Assembly (NCBI RefSeq): GCF_046630445.1
Contig: NC_092335.1
Location: forward strand, 633,754,001-633,818,000
DNA: 64,000 nucleotides
From: Rutidosis leptorrhynchoides
Taxonomy: Eukaryota; Streptophyta; Magnoliopsida; Asterales; Asteraceae
Direction: 5' to 3'
Shown: positions 48,412 to 59,139 of the stretch, in pieces
Numbering within the stretch: position 1 is the stretch's first letter
Layout of the letters: each line of letters begins with the position of its first letter
The notes under the pieces: generated by a model
Told to the model about the DNA's origin: nothing
Seen by the model: only the letters and a program-made list of their open reading frames with translations
Databases searched by the model: none
Position numbers and translations under genes: made by a program

Positions 48412-48880
48412 TGATAATGCTAAAAACGAACATATATTTCATAGCATTATTCCTCAAGAAAGACAAGCTTTTAGTTGCAATTGTCCTATTTACAAGTGAT
48501 ATTCGTTTAAATAATAAAAGGTGAAGACAAAAGACAGATTCGACGAATTGAAGACGCAAATGACCAAAAAGCTCAAAAGTACAAAATACAATCAATGAGG
48601 TTCCAATTATTGATAAGAAACGTCTCAAAATTACAAGAGTACAAGATTCAAAACGAAAAGTACAAGATATTATATTGTACGCAAGGACGTTCGAAAATCC
48701 GGAACCGGAACCAGAGTCAACTCTCAATGCTCGACGCAACGGACTAAAAATTACAAGTCAACTATGCATATGAATATAATATAATATATAATTAATTCTT
48801 AAAATTAATATATATATTATATTATATTTAAATAAACGTCGGCAGAAGAAAACAACCAAAAGTGGCTCTCCCCAGGTGGC

Positions 48881-48926
48881 CATGCGATTGCATGGCCTGG
48901 AAGGCATAAATCCATGCGATTGCATG
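48881..48926. promoter_or_regulatory. Paired palindrome module 1 (U3 of 5' LTR)
   Basis: CATGCGATTGCATG at 48881-48894 and again at 48913-48926, 32 bp start to start, ending 24 bp before the TATA box. The CATGC/GCATG halves resemble RY elements bound by plant B3 factors; a regulatory role is inferred. Confidence 0.55.
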
Positions 48927-48950
48927 AGCCCCTTTTCCAGATCACAGGCC

Positions 48951-48958
48951 TATAAAAA
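48951..48958 (+). promoter_or_regulatory. TATA box of LTR D
   Basis: TATAAAAA directly after the palindrome pair and before a start-like region (GGTGCACCATTTTTCAATCC). Repeated in the 3' LTR at 63972. Confidence 0.65.
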
Positions 48959-50415
48959 TCGAGCTTTGGTGCACCATTTTTCAATCCATAATATCAATCT
49001 CTCTATCTATATACGTAGTATATATTTATATTTATATTTTAATTTTAATTTTAATTCTAATAATAAGGGTATGTTAGCGAATGTTGTAAGGGTGTAAGTC
49101 GAAATTCTGTCCGTGTAACGCTATGCTATTTTTAATCATTGTAAGTTATGTTCAACCTTTTTAATTTAATGTCTCGTAGCTAATTTATTATTATGCTTAT
49201 TTAATCCGAAGTAATCATGATGTTGGGCTAAAAATATTAAAATTGGGTAATTGGGCTTTGTACCATAATTGGGGTTTGGACAAAAGAACGACACTTGTGG
49301 AAATTAGACTATGGGCTATTAATGGGCTTTATATTTGTTTAACTAAATGATAGTTTGTTAATGTTAATATAAAGATTTATAATTGGACGTCCCTATAAAT
49401 AACCATATACACTCGATCGGACACGATGGGTGGGGTATTTATATGTACGAATAATCGTTCATTTAACCGGACACGGGAATGGATTAATAGCCACTAGAAT
49501 TATTAAAACAGGGGTGAAATTATGTACAAGGACACTTGGCATAATTGATAACAAAGTATTAAAACCTTGGGTTACACTCAGTCGACATCCTGGTGTAATT
49601 ATTAAACAAAGTATTAAAATCTTGTTACAGTTTAAGTCCCCAATTAGTTGGAATATTTAAACTTCGGGTATAAGGATAATTTGACGAGGACACTCGCACT
49701 TTATATTTATGACTGATGGACTGTTATGGACAAAAACCAGACGGACATATTAAATAATCCAGGACAAAGGACAATTAACCCATGGGCATAAAACTAAAAT
49801 CAACACGTCAAACATCATGATTACGGAAAGTTTAAATAAGCATAATTCTTTTATTTCATATTTAATTTCCTTTATTTTATATTTAATTGTACTTCTAATT
49901 ATCACACTTTTATTTATTGTTATTATATTTAATTGCAATTTTAATTATCGTACTTTTTAATTATCGCAAGTTTATTTTATCGCACTTTTATTTATCGCAA
50001 TTTCATTATCGTTATTTACTTTACGCTTTAAATTAAGTCTTTTATTTATTTAATATTTTACATTTTGTTTTAACTGCGACTAAAGTTTTAAAATCGACAA
50101 ACCGGTCATTAAACGGTAAAAACCCCCCTTTAAAATAATAATATTACTTATATATATATTCGTATTTTTAAAAATTAAACTAATATAGCGTTAAGCTTTG
50201 ATTAAAAGATTTTCCCTGTGGAACGAACCGGACTTACTAAAAACTACACTACTGTACGATTAGGTACACTGCCTATAAGTGTTGTAGCAAGGTTTAAGTA
50301 TATCCATTCTATAAATAAATAAATATCTTGTGTAAAATTGTATCGTATTTAATAGTATTTCCTGCTAAAATTTAATAGTATTTTATACCCCTTAGCTTTA
50401 ACCATCAAGTATTTT

Positions 50416-50433
50416 TGGCGCCGCTGCCGGGGA
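50416..50433 (+). other. Primer-binding site of element D (tRNA-Asp)
   Basis: TGGCGCCGCTGCCGGGGA matches the complement of the plant tRNA-Asp 3' end with one difference. This primer is typical of Athila elements. Confidence 0.85.
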
Positions 50434-51818
50434 ACCATCTAGCTTAAAAGCCGGAAGCGCAACGCTAATATAAAAAAAAAAAATTACGCTTTTGTAAAAA
50501 TACGTTTTAATATATTCGAAAATATAAAAAGAAAACAAAAATATAAATATTTTTAAGAGTTTGTTAAATATTTAAGTTTTATAAAAGTTTATTTATCTTT
50601 ATTTTGTAAAAATATAAGTTTTATTTAATTTATATAAATATATTACATAAATATATAATACAGAAAATTCAACACAGCAAAAAAAAAAAAAAAAAAACAC
50701 TCGAGTCCGGTACTGTAGCAGCCCACTCTGTGGCCCGAAACCCTAGCCCATGCAATCGCATGGCTGGATAACTTAGGACTCATGCGATCGCATGAGCCCG
50801 TCTGACACGCCACAGTTGACTGAGTACTGCATTAATTACGGTTTATAATTATTATTATTATATTTAAACCCTAATTAGGTTAGATTAGTTAAATATTTAA
50901 TTTAGTTATTTATTTAATTTGTATTTTTAAGTTTAATTAGTTTTATAAAATATAAAATTAATAGTTTTATAAACTAAATAATATAAAAATAATATTTTTA
51001 TAAAAATTGTACTTTTTACAACTTTTAGTATATTTTTATATTTTATCCTTTTTTAATTGTTTTAGCGTAACTTTTGTAATTTTTGCTCGTATTTATTTTT
51101 AATTCATAGTTTTTGCCATAGTTATTTTTATTTCTAGATTTTTAGGCTTTGCCGTAAAATCCCTTAAGTGCTTTTTCTTTAGACTAAGATTTAAGTGCTT
51201 TAGAATTCTGCGACGTTTTTTTTTAAGTTTTAATACCTTTTTGAGATATTGCCATTTGGGATATAGTTTTTCCTGTAAGCTTTAATATTTTTAGACACCT
51301 TTTACCTATGTATCAATTATCATTCCAATTAGTAATCTCAATTTGCGATTATAATTTTAAGTTAGTGATAGTAATAAGGTTGGGTTAGTCGAGTTTTTTT
51401 TAAGTTTTATAGTCATTTTTTTTTCTTTCTTATTTTTCGACGCCTTTTATTTTTCGATCTTTTCTTTTTCGACCTTTTTCGACGCGCTCTTTTTCTTTCT
51501 TATTTCTCGTCATTCTAGTTTTTAGGACTTAGAATTTTTTCTACTTCTTATCTATACTTCTTAAAATTAGGAAAATTTATTTTAAGTGGTTAAATTGATA
51601 GACATCAAAATTTTCTGGTTCGTAGTAATAGTTGGATTTGTACGTGGACCGGGTTATTGGAGCCAAACAGTCCTCAATTATATTGAGACCAAACGAATCC
51701 TGCCCCTCTGCTGCATCTTTTGGCTATTCGAAACGTGGGCAAAATCAGAAAAGTCTATTAATTGGAAAACTTATATAATTTTTTCTTTCCTTTTAAAAAC
51801 TAATAGGATATTCAGTGA
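50434..51818 (+). other. Leader of element D between primer site and gag
   Basis: AT-rich untranslated leader of ~1.4 kb, unusually long, with the palindrome pair near its start. The short reading frame from 51586 overlaps the gag start in another frame and has no domain; it was left out as chance. Confidence 0.55.
50749..50794. promoter_or_regulatory. Paired palindrome module 2 (leader, after primer-binding site)
   Basis: CATGCAATCGCATG (50749-50762) and CATGCGATCGCATG (50781-50794), 32 bp apart, preceded by ACTGTAGCAGCCC. In RNA the two copies can pair as a 14-bp stem (one mismatch) with an 18-nt loop. The leader position would suit a packaging or dimerisation signal; function is inferred. 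Confidence 0.45.
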
Positions 51819-53650
51819 ATGCACCGAGCAAGACGTTCACTACCTGTAACTAGATCAAGAAATCTAGCAAATATTATCGCCGTTGATTTTCCTTTAGAAT
51901 CATCATCCAGTCGACCAAGTACTCCAATTCAAATTTCCGATAATCCATTTTTTGAACCCGACCTCACAATTGAGAATCCGGATAATATTCAGGGACAATT
52001 CATAGATCCTGAACCATTAAATTTTCCTCCGGAACCACCAATCATTCAAACAGAGATTGTTGAGGAACGAACCATTAAATCAGAATCCTCTAGTGATTCG
52101 GATTCAACAAATTCAATCATGGAAAATCTGGAACCTTTAAGTATGGAAGACCGAATGAGAGCTAAACGCACTGGCCAAGGTCACGCAATTACTCATCCAG
52201 ACATTAATGCGCCAGATTATGAAATCAAAGGACAAATTCTACATATGGTGACTAATCAATGCCAATTTAGTGGTGCGCCGAAGGAAGATCCAAATGAACA
52301 TCTTCGTACCTTTAATAGGATCTGCACACTATTTAAAATAAGAGAAGTTGAGGATGAACAGATATATCTCATGTTATTTCCCTGGACTTTAAAGGGAGAA
52401 GCCAAAGATTGGTTGGAATCATTACCTGAAGGGGCGATCGATACATGGGACGTTTTAGTTGAAAAATTTCTTAAACAATTCTTTCCGGCATCTAAAGCCG
52501 TAAGATTTCAAGGAGAAATTGTTACGTTCACACATAAGCCAAATGAAACTCTATATGAGGCGTGGACAAGATTTGGAAAGTTATTAAGAGAATGTCCGCA
52601 ACATGGTTTAGATACCTGTCAAATAGTACAAATATTCTACCAAGGATGCGACATCACTACAAGGAAAGACATAGATATTGCAGCTGGTGGTTCAATTATG
52701 AAGAAAACCGAAACTGATGCTTACAAAATTATTGATAACACTGCTTCCCACTCACATGAGTGGCACCAAGAAAAAGATATCGTTAGATCATCTAAAGCAG
52801 CTAGAGCCGATTCTAGCCATGACTTAGATTCCATTTCTGCAAAGATAGATGCTGTCGAGAGACGAATGGAAAAGATGACTAAAGATATCCACTCAATACG
52901 AATTAGTTGTGAGCAGTGTGGAGGACCACATTTGACAAAAGATTGTCTTAGTATTGAATTAACAATGGAACAAAGAGAGAATATTTCATACATAAACCAA
53001 AGGCCTGGAAATAATTATCAGAATAATTATCAACCGCCAAGACCGATTTATAATCAAAATCAGAATTATAACCGAAATATTCCATACAACAACCAACAAG
53101 GTCCTAACAATCAACAAGTATCCAATAATACTTACAATCAGCAAAGACCTAATTTTCAAAACAAACCACCACAAACCGATGATAAAAAGCCAAATTTAGA
53201 AGATATGATGACGAAGCTAGTTGAAACTCAAACGCAGTTTTTCACATCTCAAAAACAAACCAATGAACAAAATGCTCAAGCATATAGAAATCAACAAGCT
53301 TCTATTCAATATTTGGAACAAGAAGTAAGTAACCTAGCAAGGTTAATAGGTGAAAGAAAACCGGGAAGTCTACCTAGTGATACAAATGCTAACCCCCGGA
53401 ATGAAACAGCTAAAGCCATTACCACAAGAAGTGGTACAACACTTAAACCACCTGAAATACCTGTAACTTCTGATGAAGCTATTCCTACTCCACAAGAACC
53501 ACAACCTGAACAAGATAAGGAAAAAGAACCGGTAGTTGAAAAGGTTAATGAAGATAACACAGCTAAGGATAAACCTTATGTTAAACCATACCAACCACCA
53601 CTTCCTTACCTAAGTGAAATGAAAAAAGAGAAACTTGAAGCCGAGCAATT
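51819..53650 (+). CDS. Gag region of Athila element D
   Basis: Fossil gag. The N-terminal ~130 residues are acidic and disordered (SDNPFFEPDL). The gag core lies at about residues 145-260 (SGAPKEDPNEHLRTFNRICT, PWTLKGEAKDWLESLP, FLKQFFPASKAVRFQGEI). A zinc-knuckle-like CEQCGGPHLTKDC follows at about residue 364, then a long asparagine/glutamine/tyrosine-rich stretch and a coiled-coil segment. The frame runs on into the protease without a separate start, as is usual for this lineage. This part looks open. Confidence 0.85.
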
Positions 53651-54335
53651 CAAATTCTTGGATATGTTTAAACAGATAAATGTAAATCTTCCTTTCATTG
53701 ATGTGATTTCAGGAATGCCTAGATATGCTAAATTTCTGAAAGATCTAATCTCGAATAGAAAGAAAATGGAAGAACTCTCGGCTGTTACTATGAATGCTAA
53801 TTGTTCAGCAGTGCTGTTGAATAAGATACCAGAAAAACTATCTGATCCAGGAAGTTTCACAATTCCATGTTTTCTGGGTAGTCTTAGTTCAATAGAAGCA
53901 TTGGCAGACTTAGGTGCTAGTATAAATTTAATGCCGTTTTCACTATACACTAAACTAGACCTTGGAGAATTGAAACCAACAAGAATAAGCATACAACTAG
54001 CCGATCGATCAATAAAATATCCTAGAGGGATAATGGAGAATATGCTAGTTAAAGTTGGTACTTTAGTATTTCCAGTAGATTTTGTTGTTCTGGACATGGA
54101 AGAAGATTCTCAAGTTCCTCTCATATTAGAAAGACCATTCTTAAACACGGCTAAAGCAATGATAGACGTGTTCGGTAAGAAATTGACCCTAAGTATAGAG
54201 GGCGAGAGTGTTACCTTTTCAGTTGATAGAGCAATGCAACAACCGCAATATGTAGATGATACATGTTATTATATTCAAACTATAGATTCACATGCAGAAT
54301 TGTTAGAAGAATTTCCAGAATTACAAGGAACATGA
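53650..54335 (+). CDS. Protease region of Athila element D
   Basis: Fossil aspartic protease following gag in the same frame. It contains the lineage-specific active-site block LADLGASINLMPFSLY and the second conserved block VPLILERPFLNTAKAMIDV. The conserved stretch before it (PYLSEMKKEKLEAEQFKFLD, then INVNLPFIDVISGMPRYAKF) is typical of plant Athila-type elements. Confidence 0.8.
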
Positions 54336-54380
54336 GAATGTTCTTTAGGAGAAGGAACTGAACCAATTGATGAAGCTGAA

Positions 54381-57300
54381 ATGTTAGCTACACTAATAGC
54401 TAATGGATATGAACCAACAACAGAAGAAATTCAAATGCTAAAAGAAGAAGACAGATATCGATATAAATCATCGATAGAAGAACCTCCGAAATTAGAGTTA
54501 AAGCCACTTCTAAACCATTTGGAATACGCTTATTTACATGGTGAATCTGAATTACCTGTAATAATATCGTCTTCTCTTACTGAAAATGAGAAATCACAAC
54601 TCATTTCTGTGTTGAAAGCTCATAAACCAGCCATTGCATGGAAGATTCATGATATTAAAGGAATAAGTCCTTCGTATTGCACACATAAAATCCTTATGGA
54701 AGAAGGTCATAAAATGTATGTGCAACGCCAACGAAGACTAAATCCGAATATGCAAGATGTAGTTAAAAAAGAAATTATTAAACTGCTAGATGCAGGTTTA
54801 ATTTATCCAATCTCTGATAGTCCATGGGTAAGCCCAGTTCAATGCGTGCCTAAGAAGGGTGGCATGACTGTCATTACAAATGAAAAAAATGAGCTTATTC
54901 CTACAAGGACTGTAACAGGATGGCGTGTATGTATTGATTATAGAAAATTAAATGACGCCACCAGAAAAGATCACTTTCCCTTACCTTCATTGATCAAATG
55001 TTGGAAAGATTAGCCGGAAATAGTTATTATTGTTTTCTTGATGGATTTTCCGGATACTTTCAAATTCCAATAGCACCCGAAGATCAAGAGAAAACCACAT
55101 TCACGTGACCTTATGGTACTTTTGCTTACAAACGCATGCCATTTGGACTTTGCAATGCCCCTGCAACCTTTCAAAGGTGCATGATGACGATTTTTCATGA
55201 CATGATAGAAGAATGCATGGAAGTTTTCATGGATGACTTTTCAGTCTTCGGTGATACATTTGAATCATGTCTAGTTAATCTGGAACGAATGCTTATTAGA
55301 TGCGAACAATCAAATCTAGTACTTAATTGGGAGAAATGCCATTTCATGGTTAAAGAAGGCATCGTTCTTGGACATAAAATTTCAAAAGAAGGAATTGAAG
55401 TGGATAGAGCTAAAGTAGATGTAATTGCTAAACTTCCACATCCCACCAATGTTAGAGGAGTTAGGAGTTTTCTAGGGCATGCCGGTTTTTACCGACGTTT
55501 CATAAAAGATTTTTCTAAAATTGCCACTCCTATGAATAAACTCCTAGAAAAGTATGCTCCATTCATCTTTTCAGATGAATGTATCAAATCTTTTAATATT
55601 CTTAAAGAGAAACTCACTAATGCGCCGATCATGATAACACCAAATTGGAATCTACCGTTTGAACTAATGTGCGATGCAAGTGATTTTGCAATGGGAGCCG
55701 TTTTAGGACAAAGGATTGAAAAATGATTTCAACCTATATATTATGCTAGTAAGACGTTACAAGGAACACAAACAAATTATACAAGTACTGAAAAAGAACT
55801 CCTTGCTATTGTCTTTGCTTTTGACAAATTTCGTTCATATCTCGTTCTAGCAAAAACGGTGGTCTATAACGACCATTCTGCTCTTAGATACCTATTTTCG
55901 AAACAAGATGCCAAACCAAGATTAATCCGTTGGATCTTACTCTTACAAGAATTCGATATTGAAATCCGAGATAAAAGAGGAGCAGAAAATCTCGCCGCTG
56001 ATCATCTTTCTCGTCTTGAAAATCCTGAATTAGAAGTTCTAAATGAATCGGCCATACAAGACAACTTTCCTGATGAATATCTATTGAAGATAGATTATAA
56101 TGAAATACCATGGTTTGCAGACTATGCAAACTACTTAGTATGTGGATTCCTTGAAAAAGGATTATCGTACCAAAAACGAAAGAAATTCTTCAGTGATATA
56201 AAACACTATTTTTGGAAAGATCCACATCTGTTTAAAAGTTGTCCCGATGGAATAATACGCCGATGTGTATCCGGAGATGAAGCTAGTAAAATTTTAAACC
56301 ATTGTCACACAGGACCAACAGGAGGGCACTATGGGCCTCAACTAACAGCAAGAAAAGTTTATGATGCTGGATTCTATTGGCCTACAATTTACAAAGACGC
56401 ACACCTTCTTTGCAAATCCTGTGATGCTTGTCAAAGTGCCGGAAAAATAAGTCAACGTGATGAAATGCCACAAAATGTCATCCAAGTATGTGAAGTATTT
56501 GACATTTGGGGTATTGACTTTATGGGTCCATTTCCAAAATCTCATAATAATCTCTATATTCTCGTAGCCATTGATTATGTATCTAAATGGGCGGAAGCAC
56601 AAGCTCTCCCAACTAACGATGCACGAGTTGTAGTCAACTTTTTAAAACGTCTTTTTGCAAGGTTTGGAACACCGAAAGCTTTAATAAGTGATCGGGGTAC
56701 TCATTTCTGTAATAATCAACTTGAGAAAGTTCTCAAAAGATATGGAGTAACTCATAAAATCTCCACCGCATATCATCCACAAACAAGTGGACAAGTTGAA
56801 AATACCAACCGAGCTTTAAAACGTATTCTAGAGAAAACCGTAGGATCAAATCCGAAGGAATGGTCCATTAAATTGGAGGATGCACTCTGGGCTTTTAGAA
56901 CAGCCTACAAAACTCCAATTGGAACCACACCTTTTAAACTCGTCTACGGAAAAGCATGTCATCTTCCAGTAGAAATTGAACACAAAGCATTTTGGGCTTT
57001 GAAGACATGTAATCTTGATTTACATGAAGCTGGACGTCTACGATTAAGTCAACTAAACGAATTAGAAGAATTAAGACATGAAGCATACGAAAATTCGTTA
57101 ATCTATAAAGAAAGAACGAAGAAATGGCATGATAAAAGAATCAGAAGTTCAAAAGAATTTAAAGAAGGAGACAGAGTTCTTCTTTTCAATTCACGATTCA
57201 AGCTATTTCCTGGAAAATTGAAATCAAGATGGTCTGGACCATTCATAGTCAAAAGCGTTTTCCCATACGGAACGATAGAATTAATAAATTCAAATGGAAT

Positions 57301-57400
57301 TGAATTTAAAGTTAATGGTCACAGAGTTAAACATTACATAGATAGTCCGATGGAAGTCGACAACGAAGTTAATCACAATTTCGATACCACAGCTAACTAA
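54381..57400 (+). pseudogene. Reverse transcriptase, RNase H and integrase region of element D
   Basis: Fossil pol with a few breaks. The order is RT (about 54.7-55.5 kb: SPWVSPVQCVPKKGG, WRVCIDYRKLNDATRKDHFP, MPFGLCNAPATFQRCMM, VFMDDFSVFG), RNase H (about 55.6-56.0 kb: [26 protein letters not shown]), integrase zinc domain (about 56.3-56.45 kb: [20 protein letters not shown]), integrase core (about 56.5-56.9 kb: [48 protein letters not shown]), and a [12 protein letters not shown] tail (about 57.24 kb). This is the standard gypsy order. No chromodomain follows, unlike element A. Confidence 0.85.
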
Positions 57401-57562
57401 GTGTGAGGAGAATCAAGTCTTTTAAGGATTTTATGTATTTCTGTTAGAGTTAGATTGTCTGTTTTCGTGTAGTTCTCGAAAATGGAACCCGAATGGTCTT
57501 TCCCTAGCAGACCCTAAAGAACTAGTCTTCTCCCCCATTCTGAATTTTTATTTTTTTAGGAA

Positions 57563-57979
57563 ATGAAGACTGCCTGTGAACTAAACCATGGTCTAATGCT
57601 ACACGCTTTGATCACTAAACGTAATAATGACACACTTCCGAGTAAAATAGTATCAGTAATCAGAGAAAGATTGGACGGAGTAAGAAAAGAATCCAGATGC
57701 GAAGATAATAAGTTACAATTTGGTAAAGGAAAATCAAAATCCGCAGCGAAAAGAAGAGCACGACACCTTGAAAGATGTCACAAATGCGGAAAATGGTCAC
57801 ATGGAGGTAAATGTTCAAATAATCAAACCTATTCAAATACCGAATTTGTTACTTTATGCAGAGACGGACCGTTCATATGTTTAGAAGAAAAAACACTGAA
57901 TGCTCGAGGTTACGCCTATGTAGCTATGGAAAACCAATTAAACCCACTATCTTATGAATGGGATAAATCATATAACTAA
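57563..57979 (+). CDS. Extra small zinc-knuckle ORF of element D
   Basis: A 138-residue open frame downstream of integrase in the same orientation. It is not part of the usual gag-pol set. It is basic (CEDNKLQFGKGKSKSAAKRR), then has a CCHC-like zinc knuckle CHKCGKWSHGGKC (about residues 73-85) and an acidic/aromatic tail. I do not recognise a named family. The knuckle and lysine/arginine cluster suggest nucleic-acid binding (inference). A strong splice-donor-like CAG|GTAAGT lies just after its stop (about 57994-58002). It looks whole, though a 138-codon frame alone is modest evidence. Confidence 0.5.
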   Translation: MKTACELNHGLMLHALITKRNNDTLPSKIVSVIRERLDGVRKESRCEDNKLQFGKGKSKSAAKRRARHLERCHKCGKWSHGGKCSNNQTYSNTEFVTLCRDGPFICLEEKTLNARGYAYVAMENQLNPLSYEWDKSYN

Positions 57980-58483
57980 GAATACTATCTCACAGGTAAG
58001 TCTGTACAGTTTTTATTTTTTTATTTTTATTTTTAACCTTTTGATAATAAACGCTAATTTGTTCGCTATAAAGTATTAAATTGGTATTGAATAAAATTAG
58101 GTTTGGCGACCGAAATTATTGATATCATACAAAAATTTATTACATCACTGCGAAATTTAACGTTTATTCTTAAGGTATAAATATCTTTAATCAATCAACC
58201 CAAAATATTTCAAAAATTCGTCATGAGTTAAATTAGGTCATGGAACCGAAATTACTTTACCGAAAAGAGGGGTGCATATTTTTGATAATATTTGATTGAT
58301 TAAAGTGGGATAAAAGCCAAAAAGATTTTTAATTTTATTTTTTTACCATGTTTTTAAAATTAATATATAAATATTAAATTAATATTTTTAACTTTGTAAA
58401 ATCAATATATTTAAAATTGTAAATATTTGAAAAATTAATCTTTTTAATATAATTTTGTATGTAAAAAAACAAAAATATAATAT

Positions 58484-58578
58484 AAGTTTGGTGTGAATTT
58501 ATAATATGAATTTTTATTTAAGTTTGGTGTGAATTTTTAATTTTATGCATATTTTAAATTTAAGTTTGGTGTGAATTT
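58484..58578 (+). repeat. Triplicated AAGTTTGGTGTGAATTT motif
   Basis: Exact 17-mers at 58484-58500, 58520-58536 and 58562-58578, separated by AT-rich sequence. Confidence 0.9.
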
Positions 58579-58951
58579 AAAAACAAAAATTTACTTTATT
58601 TCGCTAAGTTAAAAATATGATTTTTAAAATTCGTCGTGAGTTGAAGACTAGGTCGTTGAACCGAAATTGCTTTACCCGAGGGAGGGACGAGAACTTTTAT
58701 TATCATTATTTTTAATCTTATTGAATTAAAGTATGCCAAAAACATTAAAAAATCCAAAAATCTTTACTTTTAAAACCGCGCTTTGATTTGACAAATTTTA
58801 AAAATTTTGTCGAGGGACAGACTAGGACATCGATCCGAAACGCCCTCATCCTAAAAAGAAACAAATTTCTAAAATTTTATTAATTTTATATTTTATAAAG
58901 TATAAGGTTTTATTTATTAAAAAAAAAGGCAAAACACTGTAGCCGGCACCC

Positions 58952-58997
58952 CATGCGATCGCATGGGATTTGCACTTGGAACCCATGCGATCGCATG
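58952..58997. promoter_or_regulatory. Paired palindrome module 3 (before env-like region)
   Basis: CATGCGATCGCATG at 58952-58965 and 58984-58997, 32 bp apart, each extended to CCCATGCGATCGCATGGG. Preceded by ACTGTAGCCGGCACC, recalling module 2. About 140 bp further on is the ATG that could begin the env-like message. A local promoter or RNA element is possible. Confidence 0.45.
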
Positions 58998-59139
58998 GGG
59001 ACTAAATGCAGGTCAGACTCAAAACTCCCAGCGGGTCTGTCTTCTCCACACAACACACACACAAACACGAACCAACCCCAAAATCACCTCTAAAATTTGC
59101 AATTTTCCACCGTAATTCGTCATTTTTCTTGCTCTAATC

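Larger units (their letters stand above)
48412..50407 (+). repeat. 5' LTR of Athila element D
   Basis: Begins TGATAATGCTAAAAACGAAC and ends ...AACCATCA, 8 nt before the primer-binding site. The same start recurs at 63431. It contains a palindrome pair (48881-48926) and a TATA box (48951). Confidence 0.88.
57980..59139 (+). other. AT-rich spacer with internal repeats, between pol and env-like region
   Basis: Non-coding. It holds three copies of AAGTTTGGTGTGAATTT (58484, 58520, 58562), three loose copies of a GTCGTGAGTT...AGG...CCGAAAT block (about 58217, 58631, 58808), and palindrome module 3 (58952-58997). A splice-donor-like CAG|GTAAGT is at its start. Confidence 0.6.

Noticed and set aside
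51586-51849. 87-residue frame before gag of element D
   Set aside because: Overlaps the gag start in another frame, has no domain, and sits in the untranslated leader.
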